This document shows, one piece after another, positions 1-6,903 of a stretch of 14,950 bases of DNA. The DNA lies in assembly GCA_017451975.1 (NCBI GenBank), contig JAFTNI010000227.1, forward strand, positions 1-14,950, in the 5' to 3' direction. The DNA comes from Clostridia bacterium (GTDB lineage Bacteria > Bacillota > Clostridia > Oscillospirales > CAG-272). The notes below the pieces were generated by a model. That model worked only from the letters and a program-made list of their open reading frames with translations, ran no database searches and had not been told where the DNA came from. Every line of letters starts with the position of its first letter. The first letter of the stretch is position 1. A program made the position numbers and the translations under genes.

Positions 1-534
1 ACCTGCGGCGTGGGCGGCTTTTATGCCGTTCTGAGAATCCTCAAAAACCGTTATTTCCTCGGGGTGTACCCCGAGCTTTTCGGAGCATAGGAGGAAGATT
101 TCCGGGTCGGGCTTGCTGTTTTTAACCATTTCACCGGAAACTATAACGTCGAAATAATCGAAGATGCCGTGGTATTTCATTCTGCGCTCTATGGTCGCCA
201 GAAGGCCGGAAGAAGCAATTGCTATCTTAAACCCGTTTTCACGGAAATAGGAAAGCAATTCCCGCACGCCCTTTTTCAGTGGCACCGGTGTTTCGGCTTC
301 GTAGCCGTGCGCAAGCGAGCGAACCTCCTCGTTGCACTCGGTATAGGGGAAGTTTTCGCCGTATACGCTGCGGAAAAGCTCCCCTCGCGTATACGTATTC
401 ATGCCGATAATTTTCGGAAACAGCTCGTCTATGCCGTCTATACCGTGCTTTGCGGCAACCTCGCGCCAAGCTCTCAGCGCGCGCACCTCGGAATCCACAA
501 GCAAGCCGTCCATATCGAAGATAACTGTTTTCAT
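1..534 (-). CDS. HAD-superfamily phosphatase / beta-phosphoglucomutase-like, 3' end cut by window edge
   Basis: The first 178 residues are present; the gene runs off the window at base 1. Translation begins MKTVIFDMDGLLVDSE, the HAD motif I, with nucleophile Asp7 and acid/base Asp9. A helical cap domain follows (about 15-85), then motif II (IASSG, about 106-110), motif III lysine in SKPDPE (140-145) and motif IV in VFEDSQNG (163-170). This is the signature of subfamily I HAD enzymes that hydrolyse or transfer phosphate on small sugar phosphates (beta-phosphoglucomutase, phosphoglycolate phosphatase and relatives). The substrate cannot be read from sequence. The ATG at 534 is preceded by GGAGG with a short spacer, and a promoter lies about 95 bp upstream. 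It is transcribed separately from the M20 gene, whose terminator lies between them. The family call is secure; the exact enzyme is not. Confidence 0.9.
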   Translation of the reverse strand, partial: MKTVIFDMDGLLVDSEVRALRAWREVAAKHGIDGIDELFPKIIGMNTYTRGELFRSVYGENFPYTECNEEVRSLAHGYEAETPVPLKKGVRELLSYFRENGFKIAIASSGLLATIERRMKYHGIFDYFDVIVSGEMVKNSKPDPEIFLLCSEKLGVHPEEITVFEDSQNGIKAAHAAG

Positions 535-630
535 GAAGCCCCTCCGGTAACCAAAGAATAGTTTTTTGGTGTGAATTAACTACAAATATAACTTTAAATT
601 GTGCGTTATGCACATTCCACACCATTTCGT

Positions 631-659
631 AGTATAGCACAATAATTTTGATAAGGCAA
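631..659 (-). promoter_or_regulatory. Probable sigma-A promoter of the HAD gene
   Basis: On the minus strand TTGCCT (659-654), a 17-bp spacer and TATACT (636-631) form a reasonable promoter. It leaves an untranslated leader of about 95 nt, which contains a small hairpin (TGTGC/GCACA around 597-612). The -35 box is imperfect. Confidence 0.5.
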
Positions 660-675
660 GCCTTTTTTGCAAAAA

Positions 676-713
676 AAGCAATAATCGCAGAGAAAAATCT
701 GCGATTATTGCTT
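676..713 (-). terminator. Rho-independent terminator of the DUF5058-partner-M20 operon
   Basis: A perfect 16-bp stem (676-691 with 698-713) has a 6-nt loop. On the minus strand it is followed directly by a run of T residues. It begins 7 bp after the stop codon of the M20 peptidase gene, so it ends that operon. Confidence 0.9.
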
Positions 714-719
714 ACAAAT

Positions 720-2156
720 TTAAAGAAGACGCATAAATCTTACGTAAAATTCAACTGTTTTTATAAGTGTTTCAATCGGTATGCGCTCGTTGTTGCCGTG
801 TATCATACCGCGCTCTTCCTTGGAAAGGCGCATAGCGGAAAAACGGTAAACTCTGTCGGTAATACGGCAGTAGTGGCGCGAATCGCTGCAAGCCATCATA
901 AGGTAAGGGGAAACTATGGCTTCATCCCACGTTTCGTGTATAGCCTGCTTCAGCTTGCCCCATTCCTCACAGGTCGTATCGGAATAAATAGAAGGGTTCA
1001 TACCGCTTACAAGCTCTATTTTGATTTTATCGTTATCGATGGTTTTGCGCAGGTATTCCGTGGCGCTTTCTATTGTATCTGTGCCGATAAGGCGCATATT
1101 TACGCCGAAGCTCGCCTTGGGCGGCAGCACGTTGTACGCCTCGCTGCCCTCCATACGCGTAACGGCTACCGTCGTGCGGAGAAGCGCGTTTATTTCACCG
1201 CCCGAAATTTTGCCGTAAAGCCCCAGCACGGGCTTGAAAAGCCAGAGGTTTGCGAAAATCATACGCATGGGGAAGCTCGCGTTTCTGCCCATAGCGTCGA
1301 ACATTTCCGCCGCGGGCTTTGTGAGCTGATATTTAAAGGGCTTTGATTCTATACGGGTTATAGCCTTTGCAAGCTTGCCGCATATGGTGTGCACGGGGGG
1401 AGTGGAGGAGTGGCCGCCCTCGGAATCCATAGAAAACCTTAGGTTTACGCCGCCCTTTTCGCCTATGCCTATAAGCGCACATTCGCGCGAAACACCGGGG
1501 AAAACCTTGTTTACCACGGCACCGCCTTCGTCGAGCACTATGGCGGGCTTTACGCCCTTTTTCTCGAGGTGGGCAACTATATCGGGGCAGGAGGCACCGT
1601 CTATTTCCTCCTCGCCGGAAAAGGAGAGGTAGAGGTCGTTTGCGGGGGTGAAGCCCTCTGCAAGCATTTTTTCAAGCGCCTCCATAATACCGCAGAGCGT
1701 GCCCTTTGTATCGAGCGTGCCGCGGCCGATTATAAAGCCGTCCTTTACAATGCCCTCAAATGCGGGCGTGCTCCATAGCGCTTCCTCCACGGGCACAACG
1801 TCGTAGTGCGCCATGCAGACGGAAGGCTTTTCGGAGGATTTCCCCGCAAGGCGGTAGAGAAGCCCCGTTTTGCCTATTTTCTCAAATGAGCATTTTTCGT
1901 GAATAAGCGGAAAGCGCTCGCGCAGAAGCGCTTCGAACTTTGCAAACTCCGCGCGGTCTACAAGCGCTTCGTCGCGGTTGGAAACGGTTTTGCAGCGTAT
2001 CATATCGACCATATCGGCAACTATTTTATCGTGGTCGAGCTCTATTTTTTCTTCTTTTACAGGGGGGAGCTCTTCGGGCTTGAAGCAGAGCGTGCGCACC
2101 ACTATAACGATTATAAGCACGGCAAGAAGCCCGAGTATTGTAAAGAGAACGGGCAT
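720..2156 (-). CDS. Membrane-anchored M20 family metallopeptidase (CPS1/PM20D1-like)
   Basis: A 478-residue zinc aminoacylase/carboxypeptidase of family M20. One N-terminal membrane segment (about 3-24) is followed by a charged linker and the catalytic domain. Visible metal and catalytic motifs are HYD (His117, Asp119), GRGTLDTKG (bridging Asp149), SGEEE (Glu182/Glu183), LDEGG (Asp209) and a C-terminal IHGNNE (His about 453). The pattern resembles the carboxypeptidase S/PM20D1 branch, which hydrolyses dipeptides or N-acyl amino acids. I chose the ATG at 2156: it lies 1 nt after the stop of the preceding gene. A start 13 codons earlier would overlap that gene and lacks a better ribosome binding site. 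It is the third gene of an operon behind two membrane proteins, suggesting that its substrate or product is carried by them. The anchor would place the enzyme at the membrane; which face is not clear. Confidence 0.9.
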   Translation of the reverse strand: MPVLFTILGLLAVLIIVIVVRTLCFKPEELPPVKEEKIELDHDKIVADMVDMIRCKTVSNRDEALVDRAEFAKFEALLRERFPLIHEKCSFEKIGKTGLLYRLAGKSSEKPSVCMAHYDVVPVEEALWSTPAFEGIVKDGFIIGRGTLDTKGTLCGIMEALEKMLAEGFTPANDLYLSFSGEEEIDGASCPDIVAHLEKKGVKPAIVLDEGGAVVNKVFPGVSRECALIGIGEKGGVNLRFSMDSEGGHSSTPPVHTICGKLAKAITRIESKPFKYQLTKPAAEMFDAMGRNASFPMRMIFANLWLFKPVLGLYGKISGGEINALLRTTVAVTRMEGSEAYNVLPPKASFGVNMRLIGTDTIESATEYLRKTIDNDKIKIELVSGMNPSIYSDTTCEEWGKLKQAIHETWDEAIVSPYLMMACSDSRHYCRITDRVYRFSAMRLSKEERGMIHGNNERIPIETLIKTVEFYVRFMRLL

Positions 2157-2157
2157 A

Positions 2158-2826
2158 TTATATCCAGCCTTTCTTATACATAATTCTGCCTGCAACGAGC
2201 GAAATGATTATGCCGACGGGCACAAGCACGCCAACGGCGCTCGCAAGCGAGGGGAATATAAGGAAAATAGCTATCATAAATACGAGGGGAGCGATGGAAA
2301 GCTTGGGGTTTTTGCTGATGTAAACTACGCCGAGACCGCCGAAAAGCGCGGGAAGAATGTTTTCGAATGCGGGGGCAAGCGCAGGGTGGTTGAGCACGGG
2401 GGCAATAACCGTAAGCAGCGCTACGCCGATGGCTATTATAAGCGTGGTAACTATAGAGGAGGTTGCAATAGCTATTGTGGAAACAACCTCGCCCTCCTCG
2501 CTGTCTGCTTTAACGCCGAGGTTTTCCATAGCGGTGAGAGCTGCGGGGGCTTTTATACTTGTGATATTGCCGGTAACGAAACCGAGGTACGTGCCGCCCA
2601 CGCCGAGCATGGGTGTGTATGTGATAACCTCTATAACGCCGACTGTCCAGAAAAGGGGAGCAACGCCGAGAAGACCTTTAAGCACGTTTGTAGCTACGGG
2701 CCATGCGTTATACGCAAGGCAGATTACTACGGGAACGAGCATTATTATCACAGCCGCCGTCCATATCCATATCTTGCCATAGACGTCGGTCTTTTCTATG
2801 TAATTTCCAGATGTTTTCTTATTCAT
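2158..2826 (-). CDS. Polytopic membrane protein, partner of the DUF5058 protein
   Basis: A 222-residue protein with about six hydrophobic segments and short loops. I do not recognise a named family with certainty. Its central stretch (a LGV segment, then GNITS, then a PAA helix ending in NLGV) aligns with the equivalent segment of the upstream DUF5058 protein (LGI, GALTYEV, PAAK, ALGI), so the two appear to be paralogous halves. The start ATG at 2826 has an excellent AAGGAGG whose first bases are shared with the stop codon of the preceding gene, implying translational coupling and equal expression. Inference: with DUF5058 it forms a heteromeric transporter or channel serving the M20 peptidase encoded next. 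No transport substrate is known to me. Confidence 0.75.
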   Translation of the reverse strand: MNKKTSGNYIEKTDVYGKIWIWTAAVIIMLVPVVICLAYNAWPVATNVLKGLLGVAPLFWTVGVIEVITYTPMLGVGGTYLGFVTGNITSIKAPAALTAMENLGVKADSEEGEVVSTIAIATSSIVTTLIIAIGVALLTVIAPVLNHPALAPAFENILPALFGGLGVVYISKNPKLSIAPLVFMIAIFLIFPSLASAVGVLVPVGIIISLVAGRIMYKKGWI

Positions 2827-2838
2827 TCTTCTACCTCC

Positions 2839-3564
2839 TTAACCCACTATAACGGGTGTTATGAAAACGGCGAAGGCGAGCGCGCCCACCATGCTTATGG
2901 AAATAGCATAGGTTTCAAGCCATTTCCAGCCGAGCTTCTTTATAAGCAAGCCGCAAACGCCCATAAGAGCCGCGGAAACGAGAAGCACGAAAAGCGGAAT
3001 GAAGCCTGCAATACCGCCGCGAAGGTCTGCAAAAACAACGCCGAGGAATGCGGATATCATACCGAGAAAGAGCGACGTCATAAAAATATCGCCCCACTTC
3101 TGGTCTTTGTTCTTTATTTTGAGCATGCCTCCCTTTATCTTCTTCATAAGGATAGGGGGAAGAATGATGCTGGGAATGATTCCGAGTGTCATAACCCACG
3201 CAACAGTGGTGAACACCTTCGGGTCTGTAATGGTGTTTTCAAGCGCAATGCCGAGCGCGTCTGCCGCGCTTTTTGCGGCGGGTACCTCGTATGTAAGCGC
3301 GCCTATAACGCTCATACGTATCCACGGGAAGGGAATGCCGAGAAATTTGGAAAGGGAAACTACGCCCAGAAGTATAGAAATAGCGGGCGCTATTGTGAAG
3401 ATAGACGTGGAGAAAACCACTTTGCGAAGCTTTTTTGCGTCCATGCCGAGCTCTTTACCTCTGCGGTATGCGCGAACGAGGAAGAAAACGGACTGCGCCA
3501 GAACGAATATAATAACTATAGCCGCCACGGCGTAAAGAAAAGGACTGTTTACACTGAATTCCAA
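2839..3564 (-). CDS. DUF5058 family membrane protein
   Basis: A 241-residue integral membrane protein matching the DUF5058 pattern: an N-terminal membrane helix followed by a basic loop (RAYRRGKELGM), a TIAPAISILLG helix, a segment ending in FPWIRMSVIGALTYE, and AWVMTLGIIPSIILPP further on. About six membrane segments are predicted by eye. The first codon is TTG at 3564; no in-frame ATG lies nearby, and AGAGAGG sits 8 nt upstream. It is the first gene of a three-gene operon with the partner membrane protein and the M20 peptidase. The family is uncharacterised; a transport role is inference from topology and context. The promoter directly upstream contains a palindrome over its -35 box, so expression is probably regulated. 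Confidence 0.8.
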   Translation of the reverse strand: MEFSVNSPFLYAVAAIVIIFVLAQSVFFLVRAYRRGKELGMDAKKLRKVVFSTSIFTIAPAISILLGVVSLSKFLGIPFPWIRMSVIGALTYEVPAAKSAADALGIALENTITDPKVFTTVAWVMTLGIIPSIILPPILMKKIKGGMLKIKNKDQKWGDIFMTSLFLGMISAFLGVVFADLRGGIAGFIPLFVLLVSAALMGVCGLLIKKLGWKWLETYAISISMVGALAFAVFITPVIVG

Positions 3565-3587
3565 GGTTGTGACCTCTCTTTCATTTT

Positions 3588-3618
3588 TTAATATTCAGGC
3601 GGATGTTGACCTGTCAAC
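3588..3618 (-). promoter_or_regulatory. Promoter with operator-like palindrome for the DUF5058 operon
   Basis: On the minus strand a perfect -35 TTGACA (3617-3612) is followed after 18 bp by TATTAA (3593-3588). The -35 box lies inside a palindrome, GTTGAC-CT-GTCAAC (3605-3618). A repressor bound there would block the promoter. The leader to the TTG start is only about 20 nt. The regulator is not encoded nearby in any obvious way. Confidence 0.65.
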
Positions 3619-3706
3619 TAAAATTATATATTATTTCCGCCGTATTTTCAAGTGGATTATGAAAGATATATGAAATTTTTTTGAAATGTGTGTAAAAAAA
3701 CAGCAA

Positions 3707-3728
3707 AAATGCCCGAAAACGGGCATTT
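3707..3728 (-). terminator. Rho-independent terminator of the 129-residue hypothetical gene
   Basis: A 9-bp stem, AAATGCCCG with CGGGCATTT, has a 4-nt loop and is followed on the minus strand by a T-rich tail. It starts 9 bp after the stop of the gene at 3737-4126. The plus-strand side also has an A/T run, so it may be bidirectional. Confidence 0.85.
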
Positions 3729-3736
3729 AAAAAAAG

Positions 3737-4126
3737 TCATTTTTTGAATTTCGGCGCTACCTGAACGTTGCCGAACATATTCATTTTTATAGAAACGCTT
3801 TCGATTTTTGCAAATTTTTCAAGTGGGTAGAATATGAGCTTCGTCACGTTCCTTTTAGAGCCGTCGCGGTTTATAAGCAAAAGCTTACCCTTTTCCTCTG
3901 CCATGGGGTGAAGCTCGGGTTTTTCGCTTTGGTGAAGCGGAGCGAAGGCAAACCTGCCTTTTGCAAGGTCTATTATTACCGTAACGTCTAGATCTCTTTT
4001 TATATCATCGCAAAGTGCCTTGGCAAGCACGGCGCAAAAAGGCGCACTTTCTGCAAAAAACGGCGTTGTTTCGGGAAATTCGAGCGCGGAGCCGAAAAGA
4101 ATTTCGGGTATTTCTTTTGTATACAT
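3737..4126 (-). CDS. Hypothetical protein, 129 residues
   Basis: I do not recognise this protein. It is soluble, without a signal peptide or membrane segment, and mixes alpha and beta patterns: an acidic and aromatic N-terminal third, a strand-rich centre (DVTVIIDLAKGRFAFAP) and a basic C-terminus (VAPKFKK). It is certainly a gene: ATG at 4126 has AAGGAG at proper spacing, a consensus sigma-A promoter lies 31 bp upstream, and a clean terminator follows. It is monocistronic, flanked by terminators on both sides. Its composition matches the neighbouring left-hand genes. No function can be assigned. Confidence 0.85.
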   Translation of the reverse strand: MYTKEIPEILFGSALEFPETTPFFAESAPFCAVLAKALCDDIKRDLDVTVIIDLAKGRFAFAPLHQSEKPELHPMAEEKGKLLLINRDGSKRNVTKLIFYPLEKFAKIESVSIKMNMFGNVQVAPKFKK

Positions 4127-4156
4127 ATTTTTCTCCTTTTATTGTTTTACTGTATT

Positions 4157-4185
4157 ATTATACGACAAAAAGGGGGATATGTCAA
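4157..4185 (-). promoter_or_regulatory. Consensus sigma-A promoter of the 129-residue hypothetical gene
   Basis: Minus-strand TTGACA (4185-4180), a 17-bp spacer and TATAAT (4162-4157) match the consensus in all twelve positions. The transcription start would fall about 20-25 nt before the start codon. No operator-like repeat is visible, so strong constitutive expression is likely. Confidence 0.9.
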
Positions 4186-4206
4186 CGCCAAATAGTCTGT
4201 AAAGAA

Positions 4207-4229
4207 AAAAGCCGCGCATGGCGGCTTTT
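4207..4229 (-). terminator. Rho-independent terminator of the merR-ABC operon
   Basis: AAAAGCCGC pairs with GCGGCTTTT over a 5-nt loop (GCATG), followed on the minus strand by TTTTTTC-type sequence. It lies 5 bp beyond the permease stop codon. Confidence 0.9.
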
Positions 4230-4233
4230 AAGC

Positions 4234-5004
4234 TTATATCTCTTTTTTATTAAAAATCGGTATACTTACGGCGATGAAAGTAAAGCACAGAAGGACCGTA
4301 ACTATTAGGGCTTTTACGTAAGCGTCTGCGCTTTCCGCGCCCGTAAGCAAGCCCGCGCTTTCCATAAGCGAAGCGGGGGAATAAGGCTTAAGCTTTGGTA
4401 AAAGCGAAAGCAGATATGCGCCAAGAGCGCCCGCACCCGTGCCGAGAAGCACGATGGAAGAGCCCTTTGCAAGCGTGGAAAAAAGCACCGCAAGGCATAT
4501 TACCCACAAGCCGAAAAGCCACCAATTCAACACGGCGGGTATAAGGCTTTTCGCCACGGAATTATCCCAGAAATAAGCGTTATACGCATACGTTATGCCG
4601 AAGCAGATAAAATAGCCGAGCGACCATAGCGAGAGAAGGAGCAGGGCTTTTGCAAGCAGAACCTTATAGCGCGCAAGCCCTTTTGTCAGCATAAGCAAAA
4701 GCGTGCCGCTTTCATATTCGCGCGTGAAAATGCCGCCGTATATCAGCACGAAGGCGATGAGCGCCATAGGAATGTTTTTGAAAAACTGTGTCCAGGAGGT
4801 GAGCGCGTCTACCGTCACAGATGTAATGCTCATACCGCTTTCCGCAAGCTCCTCTGCCATAATTTCGAGCATCCACGGCGTAAGCTTTGCAATAGCGGGG
4901 TTCATTATGCCGAAAGCTATAAAAAGCACGCCAAGAATCATAAGCTTGCCGCTTCGCGCGCTTTCAAGCAGCTCTTTTTTGAAAAATGCAAAGAAAGACC
5001 TCAT
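4234..5004 (-). CDS. ABC-2 type transporter permease (YxlG-like)
   Basis: A 256-residue integral membrane protein of the ABC-2 permease class. After a short cytoplasmic N-terminus with basic and aromatic residues it has about six membrane segments (near 22-42, 78-92, 118-140, 158-175, 183-205, 232-250). It contains the typical loop FTREYESGTLLLMLTKGLAR before the third helix, where these permeases couple to their ATPase. The start codon overlaps the ATPase stop in ATGA, with GGAGG in the upstream gene, so the two are translationally coupled. With the ATPase it would form an exporter dimer. Size, order and the PLDc_N gene upstream match YxlG of the B. subtilis sigY operon. The substrate is unknown; such exporters often give self-protection against peptides or antibiotics, which is inference here. 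Confidence 0.88.
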   Translation of the reverse strand: MRSFFAFFKKELLESARSGKLMILGVLFIAFGIMNPAIAKLTPWMLEIMAEELAESGMSITSVTVDALTSWTQFFKNIPMALIAFVLIYGGIFTREYESGTLLLMLTKGLARYKVLLAKALLLLSLWSLGYFICFGITYAYNAYFWDNSVAKSLIPAVLNWWLFGLWVICLAVLFSTLAKGSSIVLLGTGAGALGAYLLSLLPKLKPYSPASLMESAGLLTGAESADAYVKALIVTVLLCFTFIAVSIPIFNKKEI

Positions 5005-5909
5005 TTTGCCGCCACCTCCATAAAAAGTGCTTCGAGCGTCGGCTCTGCGCGCTCTATTTTTGTAAAAGCTATTTTTTTCTCTGCAATAAATGCAAGCAGG
5101 GCGTGGATTTCGTCCGCACCTCCGCAGAAGGAAAGAGCTTCCGTGCCCACGGCTTTTGCGCGCGGGAACTTTGAAAGGAGAGCGGGCATATGCTCGCCGC
5201 CCGCAAGCTCCAGCGTGAATTCCTGTGTTCTGTGTATGCTTTTAAGCTCTGAAATACTGCCCTGAAGCGCTATTTTTCCGCCCTCCAGAAAAGCTGCGTC
5301 GGTGCATATTCTTTCGGCATCGGAAAGAATGTGCGTGGAAAAAAGCACTGTCGTTTGCTCGCGCGCGGCGAGCAGAATATCGAGTATTTCCTTTCTGCCT
5401 ATGGGGTCGAGCGCGCTTGTGGGCTCATCGCATATAAGCAGCTTAGGGCGGGAAAGCAAGGCTTGCGCTATGCCCAGGCGCTGCTTCATACCGCGCGAAT
5501 AGCCGCGCACGCGGTGCTTTTCACCCGCAAGCCCCACGAGCGAAAGCAGCTCCTCGCTCCGTTGCTTTATTTCCGCTTTGCTCATACCAAGGCTTTCGCC
5601 GCAGAGGGTGAGATATTCGCGCGCTGTCATAAAAGGGTAAAATTCCGGAACGTCGGGCAGGTAGCCTATGTGGCGGTTGGTGCCCGTCTGCCCGCGGCAG
5701 ACCTTTTCGCCCGCAACGTAAATTTCGCCGCCGTCGGGCGAAACCAGCCCCAGCGCGGCTTTCATAGTTGTGGTTTTGCCCGCGCCGTTTCTGCCTATAA
5801 AGCCGAAAACGCTATGCTCGGGCACGGAAAGCGAAAGCCCCGTAAGCACGGCTTTATCGCCAAAGCTTTTGGTAAGGTTTTTTATTTCCAGTATAGCCAA
5901 ATCATTCAT
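5001..5909 (-). CDS. ABC transporter ATP-binding protein (YxlF-like)
   Basis: A 302-residue ABC ATPase. Walker A GRNGAGKT (39-46), signature YSRGMKQ (137-143), Walker B LLICDEP (157-163) and the switch histidine STH (191-193) are intact. The C-terminal 90 residues are an accessory domain typical of drug and bacteriocin exporter ATPases. The start is ambiguous: ATG at 5909 sits directly on the AAGGAGG, whereas the in-frame TTG at 5900 lies 9 nt behind it, the optimal distance. The annotated start overlaps the preceding gene by 8 bp; the TTG would remove the overlap. It energises the permease encoded next. The same gene order, PLDc_N-ATPase-permease, is seen in yxlEFG of B. subtilis. Confidence 0.92.
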   Translation of the reverse strand: MNDLAILEIKNLTKSFGDKAVLTGLSLSVPEHSVFGFIGRNGAGKTTTMKAALGLVSPDGGEIYVAGEKVCRGQTGTNRHIGYLPDVPEFYPFMTAREYLTLCGESLGMSKAEIKQRSEELLSLVGLAGEKHRVRGYSRGMKQRLGIAQALLSRPKLLICDEPTSALDPIGRKEILDILLAAREQTTVLFSTHILSDAERICTDAAFLEGGKIALQGSISELKSIHRTQEFTLELAGGEHMPALLSKFPRAKAVGTEALSFCGGADEIHALLAFIAEKKIAFTKIERAEPTLEALFMEVAAK

Positions 5910-6105
5910 CCTCCTTGCCGAGAATGAAATAGAGAATGGGGCCTACAAAGTTCATAAGCACGATGGTAACTATAAGCCATAGCGTGCGGTTGCCGCGCTT
6001 ATAGTGCGTATGCGTTAAAACGTGCCAGAGCGTATAGCCGAGCAGGGCAAACTGCACTATTATAAGCGGTATGAGAAACGGCAGAAATTCTTGTATCTGT
6101 TCCAT
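5902..6105 (-). CDS. PLDc_N domain small membrane protein (YxlE-like)
   Basis: A 67-residue protein made only of the two-helix PLDc_N domain: helix one about 8-30, a short basic loop (HYKRGNRT), helix two about 40-61 with the conserved pattern LIVTIVLMNFVGPILYF, then an acidic tail. The family occurs N-terminal to cardiolipin synthases and as stand-alone small proteins. In B. subtilis the stand-alone YxlE sits before the YxlFG ABC transporter and is reported to affect SigY activity. The start ATG at 6105 shares its A with the TAA of the merR gene, and AAGGAGG precedes it, so translation is coupled. A role as accessory or sensor subunit of the exporter, or as modulator of the membrane MerR protein, is inference. 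Confidence 0.85.
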   Translation of the reverse strand: MEQIQEFLPFLIPLIIVQFALLGYTLWHVLTHTHYKRGNRTLWLIVTIVLMNFVGPILYFILGKEDE

Positions 6106-6845
6106 TATTCTTCCTCCTTTTTTTCGTGATTTTCATCGTAAATTTCTACGCAGAAGCTTTTTTTGCCGCAATGGGGGCAAGTAAGCTTGCGTGTGGTGGG
6201 GGTGTGGTTTGCCCAGAAGGCTTCGCGCAAGCTTGGGCGAAAATGCCCGTGGCATTCGGGGCAGACGTAGGCGACGCGTGTAAAATAATAGCGCGTGATC
6301 CATACGGCGTAGGGAACGGCAACAAGCAGGTATACCGCAAAGGGCCACCATATTCCCGTGCTTATCCACAGCGCCACGCTCACCAGCTCCGCCACCTCTA
6401 TGGGCAACCCGGTGGCAATGAGAAAGGCGTGAAGCTTTTTCATTTTCTTTTTGCTTTCCATTATGCTTGCCGCATCGTTTATGGCTTCAAGCGGCAGGTT
6501 TTCGTTTTCCTTGAACATACGGCGAAGCCTCGAAAGCTTTTCAAGGTTCTTTTGCTTTTCCTCTATCTCGTTTTGCAGAAGCGCCATTTGCTCACCGAGA
6601 ATAAGCGAAATAACCTCGCCGGAATTTTCTTCTTTTATAATTTCCGCTACCGTGCCAAGCGGCAGGTCCAGCTCGCGCAGAAAGCAAACGGTTTTCATTT
6701 TTGAAAGGTCGGCTTCCGTATAAAGCCTTCTGCCGCCCTCGGAAAGTTCGCTTGGGGAAACGATGCCGCGCGTGTCGTAATACTGCACTGTTCTTACGGA
6801 AACGCCGCAAAGCTTTGCAAGCTCGCCCGTGGTGTATTTTTGCAT
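6105..6845 (-). CDS. Membrane-embedded MerR family regulator with C-terminal zinc ribbon
   Basis: A 246-residue one-component regulator. Residues 3-70 are the MerR winged helix-turn-helix (TGELAKLCGVSVRTVQYYD, then the wing GGRRLYTEADL). Residues about 80-125 form the dimerisation coiled coil. Two membrane segments follow (about 143-163 and 166-186). The C-terminus has CPEC and CPHC pairs about 29 residues apart, likely a cytoplasmic zinc ribbon. Start choice: the GTG at 6854 lies inside the Shine-Dalgarno sequence, while ATG 6845 has AAGGAGG at 8 nt, so I chose the latter. It heads the operon with the PLDc_N protein and ABC exporter, and its promoter has a MerR-type 19-bp spacer. It probably senses a membrane-active compound and activates its own operon. 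Confidence 0.9.
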   Translation of the reverse strand: MQKYTTGELAKLCGVSVRTVQYYDTRGIVSPSELSEGGRRLYTEADLSKMKTVCFLRELDLPLGTVAEIIKEENSGEVISLILGEQMALLQNEIEEKQKNLEKLSRLRRMFKENENLPLEAINDAASIMESKKKMKKLHAFLIATGLPIEVAELVSVALWISTGIWWPFAVYLLVAVPYAVWITRYYFTRVAYVCPECHGHFRPSLREAFWANHTPTTRKLTCPHCGKKSFCVEIYDENHEKKEEE

Positions 6846-6868
6846 TGTTTTCACCTCCTTGTACGTGT

Positions 6869-6899
6869 ATTATAATATATTACGCCGCGTAATAAGCAA
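6869..6899 (-). promoter_or_regulatory. MerR-type promoter (19-bp spacer) with central operator
   Basis: On the minus strand TTGCTT (6899-6894) and a perfect TATAAT (6874-6869) are separated by 19 bp, the elongated spacer diagnostic of MerR-activated promoters. The spacer contains the perfect palindrome ATTACGC-G-GCGTAAT (6879-6893), exactly where MerR dimers bind. This strongly supports autoregulation of the merR-PLDc_N-ABC operon. Confidence 0.88.
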
Positions 6900-6903
6900 G
6901 TGC

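Noticed and set aside
534..660. Leader of the HAD gene considered as a riboswitch
   Set aside because: Only one short hairpin is visible, and no conserved riboswitch core could be recognised.
648..1346. Plus-strand open frame of 232 codons opposite the M20 peptidase gene
   Set aside because: It begins inside the terminator region, is antisense to conserved M20 motifs and shows no family features.
1978..3591. Plus-strand open frame of 537 codons opposite the M20, partner and DUF5058 genes
   Set aside because: It is antisense to three well-supported genes and has no promoter or ribosome binding site. Its translation is rich in Cys, His, Tyr and Asn without any fold pattern. It reflects the codon bias of the true genes.
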